Translations under genes and position numbers: made by a program
The notes under the pieces: model-generated
Seen by the model: only the letters and a program-made list of their open reading frames with translations
What the model was told of the DNA's origin: nothing
The model's database searches: none
In this document: in pieces, positions 45,220 to 56,171 of the stretch
How the letters are laid out: each line of letters starts with the position of its first letter
Position numbering within the stretch: the stretch's first letter is position 1
NCBI GenBank assembly: GCA_033964015.1
Contig: CM066912.1
Coordinates: forward strand, 30,094,532 to 30,158,531
Direction of reading: 5' to 3'
Length of the DNA: 64,000 bases
Source of the DNA: Scolanthus callimorphus
Lineage: Eukaryota > Cnidaria > Anthozoa > Actiniaria > Edwardsiidae

Positions 45220-45503
45220 TTCGCCCCATGTAAGGTAATCCAGAATCCGAAATCCTATTTTTTGTTAGCTTTGGAATCCGGAATCCGTAGAATGGAATCC
45301 GGAATCCATAAAGCAGGAATCCAGAATCCAAACGCCTTGAGAATCCGGAATCCAAGAATTTATTCAGATAAAGCCGGATTCTTTGAGAGTTATGAAATCC
45401 GGAATCCACTTGTATGGAATCCGAATCCAGTAGGTTGGAATCCGGATACAAGGGCTGGAATCCGGAATACAAGATCTGCTTGGATTACCTTACATGGGGC
45501 GAA
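45220..45503. mobile_element. foldback element with GGAATCC satellite core, 4-bp TTAT duplication
   Basis: TTCGCCCCATGTAAGGTAAT faces ATTACCTTACATGGGGCGAA; TTAT flanks both sides (45216-45219, 45504-45507). The interior is dominated by GGAATCCGGAATCC-like words in irregular array. Confidence 0.85.
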
Positions 45504-45507
45504 TTAT

Positions 45508-46149
45508 AGGAACAACGCCATGATGGAATCAAGAGGCCAAAATGGCTGAATTGTATCCGCTTTTTGAGCATTTTAATAAATCATCCCGCGCATACAATTC
45601 TTGGTTTTCACTTGTCACGTGACGAAATTTATTTCTCTAAATTAACTTCTAGACACTGGATGGCTAATAGAATTGTAAAGAATATACAAAATTATGTTTC
45701 CTGGGTAAATTTGAGGCGAATTGGTCAGTAATTGTATGGATCCGCCATGTTGGAGCCCCAGTAGAGGGGCTCCATAATGGCGGCCAATTAATCGGGTCTC
45801 CAAAACGACGCTATTTTCATCCAAATTATAAGAATAGTATCAGAATGGTAAGGTATGAATTTTTATAACATACTGACGTGCCAAGAAGGTAAAAACGGTG
45901 CAAATCGAGTGAAATACGGCAAGTTCAAAATACGTGACTGGTGTTGCGTGACATAAATAGCTTTGGCGATATCTCGAGAACTACTTGGAAGAATGTGCCG
46001 AAATTTCGTGTGACAAATCCTTGAATAGAGTTCTATTGATCACAGAAAGGACATATCTGTAGATCTCTTGGTTTAGGAGTTAGCTTTTTGATGACGTCAC
46101 ATGAAAACCGAGAATAAGTACAATACCACAATATCAGCGTCTTGTTGTT
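45508..46149. other. intergenic, no gene seen
   Basis: Small inverted words GCCATGTTGGAGCCCC/GGGGCTCCATAATGGC at 45,744-45,782. This is downstream of the WD40 gene's stop. Confidence 0.45.
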
Positions 46150-46344
46150 TTATTTCGTCTCCTTTGTCAACAGTAGAGGAAGGAAGCTTGGCAGGAAGGA
46201 CAATGATGGCTTCACTTTCTTGATCCTCTCAGCTTTCTCCTTCGCTGTCGTCCTGTCCATCTTTTCCACGGTCTTGATCATCTTTCCAATAACTTTCTTG
46301 AACAACAACTTCCGGTCGTCTGGGTTTTGAAACAAAGCAACCAC
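46150..46344 (-). CDS. WD40/HEAT gene, terminal exon
   Basis: Acceptor CTCTCTAG at 46,345, phase 0. VVALFQNPDDRKLLFKKVIG..., lysine-rich, ending LLTKETK and TAA at 46150-46152. AATAAA overlaps the stop (minus GAAATAAAAC). Confidence 0.8.
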   Translation of the reverse strand: MVALFQNPDDRKLLFKKVIGKMIKTVEKMDRTTAKEKAERIKKVKPSLSFLPSFLPLLLTKETK

Positions 46345-46993
46345 CTAGAGAGAGAATTTAGAGGGATTTTACCAGGATTTCAAGCAATGTCAAAAAGTGC
46401 ACCAAAGATCCTGTTACTAGAACGTTTTGGCTTGATTTTAGTTAGTTTTGGAAGAACCTACACATATCAGACGTTTGTAGCCTAACGTTGTCGACTTGCC
46501 GCTTTCCTTATTTGGAATTCCCCCTTACCTTATTTGAAAGGTCTGTAAGTATCTTTCCTCATATTTTAGCGATAAAAGCAAAATCCACCAAAACTTGCAG
46601 AGAATTAACTCATAGTCGCCATGTTTTTTTGTCTCTGCCAAAGGACAAGTAGCAAAAGTAGCAAAAGGGCAATGCTTTCTTGATGGCATATAACCCAGGC
46701 AAAGCGGAGATCAAATTTATTTCAAAGCTCCCGTCCTACTTTGTCGTAACAGAATAGGAATTTTCCTTGTCAAGAGAAATTCTATACAATCCTATAAATA
46801 CTGTGTATAAACGTTGAAATATATTTCCCCAGCTTGTTGACATGAAGATTCCTGAACGAGACAAACACGTGTTACTTTTTGCATGCCAACGAGTTTAAAC
46901 ACACATTGAAATCTGCTGAACAGTTGGGGGACCCCCTCCCCTTAGTGCCTCAGTGGTTGCTATATAAGTAGCAGGGCACCACAAAGCACTCAC

Positions 46994-47234
46994 CTTTAAT
47001 AAACTATCAACATCACTTTCTGTTGCCCATGCTTCTCCGAGTTCTGCATGATGCTTGCCTGGATAATATTTCTTACTTCTGAGGTTTTCTCGTCAGCTTG
47101 TGGAAGGAGAGAGAGGATCTCTTTACACGCAGAAGAAAAGAACCCTTGGAAGGCTTTCTCGAAGTGTTTGGTCGTGTTCCTCGTGTCTGTTCTTCCCATT
47201 ATCACCATCCCTAGCGCTTCAGGTAGCGATGTTC
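46994..47234 (-). CDS. WD40/HEAT gene exon with one-base frame break
   Basis: Acceptor CATTATTAG at 47,235, donor AAAG|GTGAGT. The first part reads TSLPEALGMVIMGRTDTRN...EVRNIIQASIMQN and the last part, in another frame, ELGEAWATESDVDSLLK. The exon is 241 nt; adding one base gives exactly the phase needed at both ends. Its polypyrimidine tract is the CATTGC microsatellite. Confidence 0.7.
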
Positions 47235-47440
47235 CTAATAATGACAATGACAATGGCAATGGCAATGGCAATGGCAATGGCAATGGTAATGGCAATGGCA
47301 ATGGCAATGGCAATGGCAATGGCAATGGCAATGGCAATGGCAATGGCAATGGCAATGGCAATGGCAATGGCATGGCAATGGCAATGGCAATGGCAATGGC
47401 AATGGCAATGGCAATGGCAATGGCAATGGCAATAATAAAC
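47235..47440. repeat. (GGCAAT)n hexanucleotide microsatellite against a splice acceptor
   Basis: About 200 bases of GGCAAT repeats with one GGTAAT and one GGCATGGCAAT slip. On the minus strand this is (CATTGC)n leading straight into the CATTATTAG acceptor of the exon at 47,234. Confidence 0.95.
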
Positions 47441-47772
47441 TTTATTAGTTTTTCCATAAATAGCTTTTAAACTAACTACATGTCAATTGTATATAAGACA
47501 CTTAAGAACCAAGAACTTATTCGGTAAACTTCACTGAGAAATTATTTAAGCTCTCTCTTAAAAACATGCAAGCTAGTCCCACAGTGATTGCTCGTGGGAG
47601 AGCATTCCAATTGTTGCGCGGTATAAAAACGTGCGCTGCTCTGATGCGGAATTAAAAGGCTGGTATGTCAGGAGTATCCTTGTACCTATAACGGTCATGA
47701 ATGAATGTATGTGTTTTAGTTTTAGTGGATAGTTTTACGAGCCTCGTGGACTTTGTGCGTTGTTTCTTTTAC

Positions 47773-48060
47773 CTTTTTCCAGCATATTAGGTAGCAGGGC
47801 AAAAACCCTCAAGAAGTTTTCCATGTTAAAGACTTCTCTCAAAGGTGCTGATTCTTCCGAGTCCTTGGCTCCAATTTTGGCGAAGGAGTTCGTTCTTTTG
47901 AGGTTCAACATAGACATAACCATGGCTCTACCCAGTGAGACTCACTGCTCTGATCGATTGCCTCGATAAGATCCATTAGTGTGAAGTCACCGGTGACAGT
48001 GGGTAGTTTAAGGGCCTCGTGGACTTTGTACTTTGTTTCTGTTGCTGCTTTTCTTGGAGA
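47773..48060 (-). CDS. WD40/HEAT gene exon (5' end uncertain), one-base frame break
   Basis: Donor AAAAAG|GTAAAAG at 47,773. Frame one gives KVHEALKLPTVTGDFTLMDL...SSESHW; the next frame gives AMVMSMLNLKRTNSFAKIGA...LLPNMLEK. The switch is at a GGG run near 47,935. The end phase fits the exon at 47,234. The start lies between about 48,030 and 48,084; no acceptor with the right phase was found, perhaps because of the MITE just upstream. Confidence 0.55.
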
Positions 48061-48084
48061 TTCTTCAAAGAAAATGTATTCACT

Positions 48085-48619
48085 ACAGAGGCTCATAAGT
48101 AGGGGCGTTCCTCTGGTATATATTATTGATATGGCATTTTGACAGACCTAGTTTTATATTTTAGATTGGAATTTACTTTTGTTTCTATGCCGCGGCTGTA
48201 ACATATATTTACACTGTTTTATTTTTTCAGGGTCCAGTATCCATCAAATCGCGCGCTCTGATTGGCTCGCGAGCGGTCCTACGATCCGGACCCCGGTCCG
48301 GATAAATCGCGCACGCGCTAATATCTGTGAATTTTTATGCTGTTTGAGTGAAGCAAAAAAATAATATTATTTACTGGCTTTGGGTCGTCCAGATCGTGAA
48401 ATACCGTGACCTCGACCCTGAAAATACTGACCTCGAAATACGGTCTCGGTCAAGATATTTCACGATCCGGACCTCCCAGCATATATGTATTTACAGAGAA
48501 CAACAATCAAGTGCTTCACGTGCCGCATCTCGTCTGAACGTTTTAAATAACAGGGTCTGTCAAATGCCTTATCAATAGGGCAATACTAGAGAGGTACGCC
48601 CCTATTTATGAGCCCCTGT
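48085..48619. mobile_element. MITE, 535 bp, 5-bp TCACT duplication, next to an exon
   Basis: ACAGAGGCTCATAAGTAGGG faces CCCTATTTATGAGCCCCTGT, with inverted similarity continuing for about 65 bases (GGCATTTTGACAGAC / GTCTGTCAAATGCC). TCACT at 48080-48084 and 48620-48624. The interior has a GATCCGGACC-rich region. Not coding. Confidence 0.88.
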
Positions 48620-48767
48620 TCACTATCCATAAGAGTGACTTGATGGGTGTAGAAAAGAGTTTGTACTTGCGCTTTTCCTTTGCATTCTTATTGGTCGCTC
48701 ATGTCTGTCAACCAATCATATTTTGAACTAAACGCAACTGTGTGTTTCCTGATCACGTGTCACTAAC

Positions 48768-48868
48768 CTTCAGGTTCAGTTCGCGTGGATACGATTGACA
48801 CACTGGGCAAGATAGGTGTGACGTCACGGCTGCCGCTATGTCTTCTGCTTCAGGCTTTCGTTTCACAG
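48768..48868 (-). CDS. WD40/HEAT gene exon
   Basis: Acceptor TTGATTTTCAG, donor AAG|GTTAGTG. Reads VKRKPEAEDIAAAVTSHLSC then PVCQSYPRELNLK. Phases fit the exon at 49,526. Confidence 0.75.
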
Positions 48869-48894
48869 CTGAAAATCAAGATAATGTGAGGGAG

Positions 48895-49430
48895 GTTAAG
48901 GGTTCAAATCCTGGCCGGACCAACACTCAGGGTCTTTACGGATAAGGACGTTATACCGTAGGTACCGTCTCTCACATACACTACACTAACCAGAACAAGA
49001 GGGACGTTAAAGAACCACGAGGACCGTCGGAAGTTGCTTGCCCAACCTCTGTGTCACAGAACGCGCCATACTAACACACACCCATGTTTATAACCTGGTT
49101 TCTATAGGATGAGTGAGAATGAACACTAACTATACACACATCGGCATAAGTCTGGCCTAGACGGAACTCTAGCAGTTCGGCAACCATGGACAGCTGTTTC
49201 GTCCTTGTTAGGACTCACCTGAATGGCATAGACGGGGTTTTGCCCGAAGTGCTTTAATCGAAGTGCTTTAAACCACAGCAAAGACCCATGTGGGACCTTT
49301 AGCTGCGACCGGGCTAGCGTTATGCCAATGTATGGATCACGCAACGAGGCCAAGCTTGAGAAGTCCATAAATGCAAAGCGCTTAGTGCTGTGAGGATAAG
49401 CGCTATATATTAAACACCTTACTTTACTTT
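48895..49430. mobile_element. SINE-like element in intron
   Basis: A box B match GGGTTCAAATCCTGG near 48,899, and a 3' tail GGATAAGCGCTATATATTAA then CTTTACTTTGCTTTACT. Noncoding. The 5' end with box A is missing or replaced. It begins within about 30 bases of the exon acceptor. Confidence 0.45.
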
Positions 49431-49525
49431 GCTTTACTGAAAATAGACACTTTTTGACGCTAATGGCAAGAACGCAAGTACAAGGTTGACACTCTTAGTG
49501 ATGGAGTCTTGACTCCTGACAATAC

Positions 49526-49666
49526 CTATTATTCCAAGCATGCTTTGTAGTCTACTTGCCCGACGCTCGATAAGATGAGGCAATGCTACCGGACTTGCCG
49601 GGGCTTTGGGAGTCTCCGGTGGCGAGAGCGCATGCTCTGTGTGGCGATACGCGTCGTGCGCCAATT
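49526..49666 (-). CDS. WD40/HEAT gene exon
   Basis: Acceptor TTTGAATCTTCAG, donor ATAG|GTATTG. Reads LAHDAYRHTEHALSPPETPK...HLIERRASRLQSMLGII. The start phase does not fit the upstream exon at 51,305. Confidence 0.65.
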
Positions 49667-49835
49667 CTGAAGATTCAAACAAGTGAATGAAAAAAGTTTC
49701 GAAAAAAGACGAACATTAGTTCTCGTTCTTGTTCCCCATTCCAGTACAATATCCTCCTAGAAGGGAGCCTCTTTCAGTGATGGATTGCTTTATTACTCGA
49801 GCTAGGGTCGCGCCGAGTTTGTCAGTTTCTCTAAA

Positions 49836-50115
49836 GACCAGTTTACACTTGCGATTTTTGTTGCATTCGTCAGCGAGACAATTTTTTCTCGCGCAAGTTG
49901 CAATTCCAATTCTCTTGTGTATTTAACGAGATACAATTTCGTGCGATTTTTGCTCTCTGCTCTTTAAATCGCATCAAGTTGGAAATCTTCGGGACATTAC
50001 GCGACAAAAAACGCGACAGATCGCGTAGAATTGCACCTAGTTTACATTAGTGATTTTGAGTTGACGTGTACCTGCGAGAAAAATCGCTGCAACTTGCGCG
50101 ACAAAAATTGCAACA
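49836..50115. repeat. dispersed repeat with inverted ends (GCGATTTTTGTTGCA)
   Basis: CCAGTTTACACTTGCGATTT and TTTTTGTTGCATTCGTC at the left face CGCGACAAAAATTGCAACAA at the right. Intronic. Confidence 0.5.
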
Positions 50116-51304
50116 AACGTGTATCCAAGCATCCACACACTATTAATCTGGAAACTCTCCCTTGCGCGCGCTTTTCGCGCTCTGTTGCGCGCAAGGCCTC
50201 AACACTGCTAACCAGTTTGCCCAGTCCTTAGCAAGGAGTCTCTCCCTTCCTCGTGATCTCTAGCCTGCTTCACCTCTTTCCCCTCTCTACAGTTCTACCA
50301 TAGTTACTCTCCTCTACTAACTATGGTTATACGCCATGTTGATTTGGCCTCCCAATTTCCCTCGTTTGGGCACACGACAAACGTACCTTCCAGCTCACAC
50401 TCCCGATTCTTCTTCCCTGAACAAGAACAAAATAGAGGTAACGTTACGACCTCTTATTTCAATCAAAAAAGTGTGTGTTATTGGGAAGTTACACTCTCAA
50501 TATATAATACATAAGGTTATCCAGTTTTTTTCTTTCTAGACGAAGGAATAGAATATAGGGATCACTGTTTTCATTTTATTAAGGAGGCTTGAAACAGTTT
50601 TTCAGTGATGGTGCACTAGTAAGTTATTTGCAGTTTGTTTCCTTTTGCTCTACAAATCAATCTGACCATCCGATATAATAATACTGATGAGTATGTGGTG
50701 CAAATGCACCACAGCTTGTGACGAAAAGAGTATCCATAGCAACGCGCGACACCTCTTAATATACCCTACTTTCTCACTTTTAAATTGATATCTCGAAATA
50801 TCCGCGGTAAATGTTTCTCAAAATCGCAATTGATGAGCGCGATAAAGAGTAGTTTTATTACTTGAAAATAAAAAAAGTTATCAGTAGGAACATGCACGCG
50901 TCAACAAAATTGTCAGCAGCTCAAATTTACAACGATTGAAAATATATTCAAATTTCAAAAAAATTCACCGTCAAGTTTTTCTATAATTGCGCGCGCAGTG
51001 AACATGTCACAAGATAACACGATCTGCACAAGTGCCTATTGCGCATGCGCCAACCATTAGATGCAATGGATATTGCAAGCGCGCGAGCTCAATTTTGCTA
51101 GCGAGAGCGCGCGCGAAAAACTATTTCGAGCCTCCTTAAAGTCATGTTGAAATACACTTGTGACAGAACACTTTGAAATAAACACAATGGTAAACTCTGC
51201 GATTCTATTTTCTCTATTTTCTATTTTCTTTTGTAGGGAAAATAATTCTAGCGGAGCTTGCAGAGCTTCATAAATATCGTCAGGTCGTAATATGAAATTC
51301 ATAC
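50116..51304. other. intron, no further gene seen
   Basis: AT-rich with CpG-rich islets near 51,000-51,110 (GCGCGCG words). A missing exon of the WD40/HEAT gene may lie here. Confidence 0.4.
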
Positions 51305-51539
51305 CTTAATCTCTAGTCCCTCTGCGATGCCTTCTAGCTCAGCAGAACTCGTTGGTGATCTCCCGAAATCCATTGCAACTCGACTACTAATGGCGTCCAG
51401 CTTCTGCAGCAGCTTGCAGCCGAGCGTCGAATGTAGCAGCTCATCGTGAAACTTGTTGATATCCGTCGGTGATGCCTCGTCGAACAGCTTCGGAGGACGT
51501 CGAGCTGGGAGAGAGCGTCTACGATAGCTGGCATGAAAC
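51305..51539 (-). CDS. WD40/HEAT gene exon
   Basis: Donor ATTAAG|GTATGA. The supported frame reads FHASYRRRSLPARRPPKLFD, TDINKFHDELLHSTLGCKLL and SSAELEGIAEGLEIK. Acceptor ACACCCAG at 51,540. The start phase does not match the exon at 52,230. Confidence 0.65.
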
Positions 51540-51831
51540 CTGGGTGTCTTGGATTGGAGAAAAAACAGGATTTAAAGGCGTTTTGTGGAGCTCACCGCGT
51601 CTCAGGCGTATAAGCAGAGCCCCGTTACTGGCGACGATGGTTTCACCGTAGGCGGATCTCTACGCGTCGAAGATTTTTATTTACGCTCTCCGTCGCGTAG
51701 CAGAGCCCCGTTATGAACAAATATAGGCATCTATAAGCTTCTATTAACTAGCTGCATTTAATGAAGTAATGCGTAATCAAACTAAATTATATTTTTCCAT
51801 TTTGACTGGAGCATTCCTCATTTATTCATAT

Positions 51832-52140
51832 GGCCGTTCACACGCGCGATCTTTGCTGCGATTTGAGGTGCGATTTTCGTGGCGATCGTTAACATCATAT
51901 CGCGCGGTGTGAACGACCGGCGAATTGGCTCTGCGATATTTGTCGGTTTGTTTGCGATCTGAAGAAATCGCACCCGTATCGCAGTGGAATTTAAATCTGT
52001 TCAAAACGCCTGCGACATCGCAAGTGAAATCGCCATAAGATCGCCGGCCGTTCACACCGCGCGATATGACATCGCCGTGGGATCGCCACAGAAATCGCAC
52101 CTTAAATCGCAGCTGAAATCGCGCCGTGTGAACGAGCCTT
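51832..52140. mobile_element. MITE-like element with GTTCACAC ends
   Basis: GGCCGTTCACACGCGCGATC faces GCGCCGTGTGAACGAGCC, with TGCGATTTGAGGTGCGATTT-type inner arms in both orientations. Intronic. Confidence 0.7.
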
Positions 52141-52229
52141 TGCGCTATATCATAGCGCGTTCACATCACCTAATCCCCTTTCGGCTCAATCAGGCAATGG
52201 AATGATGCAATACAGCTTATAAACCTCAC

Positions 52230-52429
52230 CCTTGCGGTCGGCTTTTTAGTCGGCGGACTCTCGTGCTCATCCCATTTGTGCATGTCTTCGTAATCGATAT
52301 TCTTTCGTTTTGCCCTCGTAATGCGCTCCGATAGTTCCGACAAAATTGCGTTATCCCGACTGGGCAAGTACATGCTGACGACTCCGAGCTTCATCAACAG
52401 GTTTGACAGGTCATTCAGGTCATAGACAT
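52230..52429 (-). CDS. WD40/HEAT gene exon
   Basis: Acceptor GAATTGTAG, donor GCAAGG|GTGAGG. Reads DVYDLNDLSNLLMKLGVVSM...LSERITRAKRKNIDY. Phase fits the exon at 52,862. Confidence 0.75.
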
Positions 52430-52861
52430 CTACAATTCAGAGATAGATTCATTGGTCCAAAGAGCACAAGGTCTGGAATACGTAAGGTGTGTATCACGAT
52501 CTTAATTTCTCGGCAATTCTAAATCAGCAGAATGGTTTTCTCTACTTTACAACTAAAGAAAAAACACAAGAAAATCGTCTTCTTTTAGACAAAATATTCT
52601 CTATTAAACATTAACAATTAGATTGGACACGCGCAAAAAGATCGACGATTGAAACAAGTCTGAGTTTTGGGGGGATTTTTTGTCGTTTCTGTAGCGCGGT
52701 ATGGAAAGGGCTTACAAACAGGAGCTAACAAGCCATACAATTTTGCGGTCTATGGCCGTGCGTGGTTCCTTCAACAACGCTAGTTTTTCAAATCGCTGCT
52801 GTACACGAATGTCGCATTTTCAATATCATGTGTAAAACATAAGGAACGCGTTTGCGTGTAC

Positions 52862-53079
52862 CGTGTAATTCTCCCAGCGTCGTTTTAGTTTCTTCCCTGA
52901 CGTCATCACTAGAATCTACGAGCCTGCGAATCAAGGCCAGCGCCGCAGTTTTTGTTGACACGCGCAGTCTAGCCAGTGTCTTAACTGCTTGCTGTCGGAT
53001 TGTTGCGCTCTCGTTGAACGTGTTCTTAATCAGAAGGTCCATGACAAGAGACCGCTGTACAGCTGGGAAACCAAGATCA
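52862..53079 (-). CDS. WD40/HEAT gene exon, HEAT repeats
   Basis: Acceptor TTCTTGCTAG, donor CACG|GTACACG. Reads DLGFPAVQRSLVMDLLIKNT, TIRQQAVKTLARLRVSTK and LIRRLVDSSDDVREETK: paired helices of HEAT type. Confidence 0.78.
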
Positions 53080-53336
53080 CTAGCAAGAAAAATAATATAA
53101 AAACATTACTTGAAAAAGTACTTCTCCATATTAATGAATCATCGTTTTATTCGCCGTGTGCACTTGGGGGGACTGGGTCGAGTCGCACGCGGGTTAGCTG
53201 TGGGTATTTTACCAAGCAAAAAGTCAATGGTGCACAGATCGAGAACTTTCACCATTTTCTTGCTACTTTTGCCGAAATTTTATCAAAAGAGGATCTTTTA
53301 ACACCTCCTTATAAGATTAATGATTCCAAATGATTT

Positions 53337-53704
53337 CAAGAGTGGATTACCAAGAGTTTCCATATTTACTATGTACGCCTGAATCACAGTCAGAAAAGTG
53401 TCTATTTTTAGAACTAGGATGCCCGCGAAAATTCGTCATCCACAGGGTTCCCACTTTCTCGCCACGCGAACAGTTGTGAGATCCAGCCTAAAAGTAAATC
53501 GCAGATCAATGGAAAAACCGTTAAAATCGCAAAGATAAGGTAGGATATTCTCTATTTTGTTGTGTATTGGGTATACGAGCATTCGAGCCTGAGCATTCGA
53601 ATACTTTCGTGCGCGAAACTCAAATCTAAAAATAGACACTTTTCTGACTGTGATGTGGACAAATACAGTAGGGAAAGATTATAACTCTTGTTAATCCACT
53701 CTTG
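53337..53704. mobile_element. MITE, 368 bp, 7-bp ATGATTT duplication
   Basis: CAAGAGTGGATTACCAAGAG faces CTCTTGTTAATCCACTCTTG; inner arms CACAGTCAGAAAAGTGTCTA and its reverse near 53,625-53,655. ATGATTT at 53330-53336 and 53705-53711. Confidence 0.85.
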
Positions 53705-53711
53705 ATGATTT

Positions 53712-54368
53712 ATATTGCATATCAAGGTAGTTCCCGTTGAAATGTGTCGTTTTCTAAAATTTCTTTATATGGAAATTTCTTCTTAACATATTTGGAACTC
53801 CAGATGCTTTCCTGGCTTATTTCTAACCAAATTGTCAAAAAGTTCATCAAAACTTGGGTGTAGGCCACTATCTTTGTTTTGGCTCCCAGGTACCCGGAAA
53901 TACCTACACAGTAGCCTGCGTCACGCACGGGTCGGCATTGACAAAAACGATACACTTATCTTGATATGGCCATGAGGTACTTTTATCGGGGATTGTTTGA
54001 TATGCAAGCTACAATGCCGGACAAAATTAGTTGTCGCGTACATCAAAAATAGCCGATTTTTGGTCACCCATCACTAGTAAATTGTGTTTCTTCCTAAGAC
54101 AAAATCACTGGAAATCCCCTTCACCCATTACAATGTTGGAGATAGCAGTGCTCAAATTGCGAGGAAGAAAGCGCGTGGCAAACAAAAAGATGGGGGGGGG
54201 ACCGGAGTGGTACATAGAACCCCTGTTTACTGAAAAACATACGCGACAACAAGTTTGTCCCGCATTGTAGCTCGAGATGGCGTAAATATATGAAGGGTAT
54301 ATGAAGCTTCATCGGATCCCCCGTCATGGGATCAAGGGATCCAGATTCGCATTGACTTTCATACATGC
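53712..54368. other. intron remainder, no gene seen
   Basis: Short frames on both strands, none with a recognisable domain; G run near 54,193-54,200. Confidence 0.4.
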
Positions 54369-54559
54369 CTTTCGATTGTAACCAAATCATTGCACACTTC
54401 TGTGAAAACCTCCGAATCACAGCGAATCATCACGCCTCCGATGTCATTTACGACTTCGTCTACTTTCAGAACCCCTCCCATCGTACGGGGGTACCACTTC
54501 TTTTGCACAACTTTCTGGAGAATTTCGGGTCCTTCAAGAGGACGTGGTCTGAATGTCAA
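54369..54559 (-). CDS. WD40/HEAT gene exon with probable GC donor
   Basis: Acceptor GTTCTCTACAG. Reads LTFRPRPLEGPEILQKVVQK...VVNDIGGVMIRCDSEVF. The donor that keeps the next exon in frame is GAAAG|GCATGT (a GC-AG intron); the nearby GT donor (CAT|GTATGA) would give an immediate stop in the next exon. Confidence 0.65.
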
Positions 54560-54890
54560 CTGTAGAGAACAAAATCATGACAGACAATAAGTGTAGAAAA
54601 CCAGGGAGTTATGAGAGAGTGGAGATTACTGCGCGGATTCTGTGTTCTGATTGGCTGTTGTCATTCAAGTTCGCGAATTTTGTGCTCTGGTTGGCTGTTT
54701 CATCAATGTTTGTTTGGCTACTTGATGATCAAGGTTTCTCCTCGAATATTTTATACTGCTAGTTGTATGTAGTTCGCAGTCTCTTATTTTGGCGTAAATC
54801 CGAAACGCGCGAATGTTGCCAGTCGAGCGCCGTCGAATGTCGCCAGAGTACAGATGGTTTACTAATAATATAACGCAGGCGCATCCTTAC

Positions 54891-55112
54891 CACAGGTATC
54901 CTGATCTGCTGATCTTCTTCCGGTTCTTCTGTTTCTTTCATTTCCGGTTCCGGTTCTACAGGAGATCTAGAATCGTACTCTGGAGACGGCACATAGTCCT
55001 CGTCCCGCTCTCCGTAGTCCATTCCAGTTCCAGTTCTAGTTTTTCCTCTTCCTCTTCTTCTTCTTCCTCTTCATCTTCCTCCCCACCAGAAGCTTCTTCA
55101 AAAATGGCTTGC
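54891..55112 (-). CDS. WD40/HEAT gene exon, acidic, one-base frame break
   Basis: Acceptor CACTTCACTTCAG. Frame one reads QAIFEEASGGEEDEEEEE; after an A-run near 55,044 the next frame reads MDYGERDEDYVPSPEYDS and PVEPEPEMKETEEPEEDQ. Donor CCTGTG|GTAAGG. One added base restores correct phase at both ends. Confidence 0.7.
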
Positions 55113-55294
55113 CTGAAGTGAAGTGCAATAAACAGGTTTAATTTTTTTTATTTTAAGAATGGGAGAAGACAGTCTGGAAGCTTGTGCCAAGATTAAAATG
55201 AAAACATCGCCTCTCCTAATCGGAAAGGGCTGAATCAAAGATCGCTAAGGATTTCTCGGTTCCTTTACCAAACTTGCAACTCGAGAAACATCTT

Positions 55295-55520
55295 TCTCAG
55301 TCTTGGTCGCCATTTTACATATCAAGAAAGTGCTGTCGTTTTTATGGCAAATCCGCGCGGGCTGCCTGTGGTGTTCAAATCTCGACTCAGGCCCCTCGGC
55401 GGGGAACAAAACCAAAATGGCGACCAATGTTTCTCGAGTATCTGCAAGTTTTGGTAATTTTTCCTGCTTTTTTTCGCTAAGATATGAGGAAACGTACTTA
55501 CAGACCTTCCAAATAAGATT
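55295..55520. repeat. dispersed repeat family, copy 2 (empty site for the BEL insertion)
   Basis: Contains GAAAGTGCTGTCGTTTTTAT, AGGCCCCTCGGCGGGGAACA and ACCAAAATGGCGACCAATG uninterrupted. Confidence 0.75.
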
Positions 55521-55719
55521 TTTACAACGTCGTTTCTTGGATAAAGGGCCTGAGCGAAGAGTTTTGAAAAACACAGACAACCAACGCAAGACGTCAATCA
55601 ACAGGAGTCTCAATCACTTTCTGGTTGGCATCCGAAGCACGAGTAGATGAATCTATTTTTAAATTTTAGATTTCAAATCCCGCGAGAATTAACTATGGTT
55701 ACAGTTATGTTCGCCAAAA

Positions 55720-55950
55720 ACTCGAATCGCCGATGTTGCAAAACTGCCATCAGGAAATTACCCTTTACCTTATTTAGAAGGTCTGTAACTATTAGCGAAA
55801 AAAGCATAGGAAAATTGACCAAAACTTGCAGATACTCGAGAAACATCGTTCCCTTGGTCGCCATTTTGTTTTTGTTCCCCGAGCCGAGGGGAATACCACC
55901 GGCAGCCGCGCGGATTTGTATAAAAACGACAGCACTTTCTTATGACTTGA
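55720..55950. repeat. dispersed repeat family, copy 3 (inverted)
   Basis: Reverse complement of the copy at 55,295-55,520: GGTCGCCATTTTGTTTTTGT, CCGCGCGGATTTGTATAAAA. Copies 2 and 3 form an inverted pair inside one intron. Confidence 0.7.
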
Positions 55951-55993
55951 AATGCCGAATCAACAAGGCTAGAATGCTCAAAATAGGTCATAC

Positions 55994-56171
55994 CCAGCAG
56001 GGAGTGTACGCCGCCTCGCCCGTAACTCGGCCAATCTGGAGGAGAAGGTCGGAGTAGGCAGGGATTTACGAGGTTTTGCCTCGCCTTCATCCTTGCTTTC
56101 TCGTCTCTTGGGCGTTTCGCGTTTCTTGGTCTTTTTATATGGCTGCATCAGCATCATTTTACGGCGAGCAC
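55994..56171 (-). CDS. WD40/HEAT gene exon, basic linker
   Basis: Acceptor GAATCTCACAG, donor CTGG|GTATGA. Reads ARRKMMLMQPYKKTKKRETP...FSSRLAELRARRRTLPA. Phases fit both neighbours. Confidence 0.75.

Noticed and set aside
47048..47470. Long GNGNGN / MAMAMA / PLPLPL open frames
   Set aside because: Translation of the GGCAAT microsatellite in several frames; only the adjoining minus-strand exon is supported.
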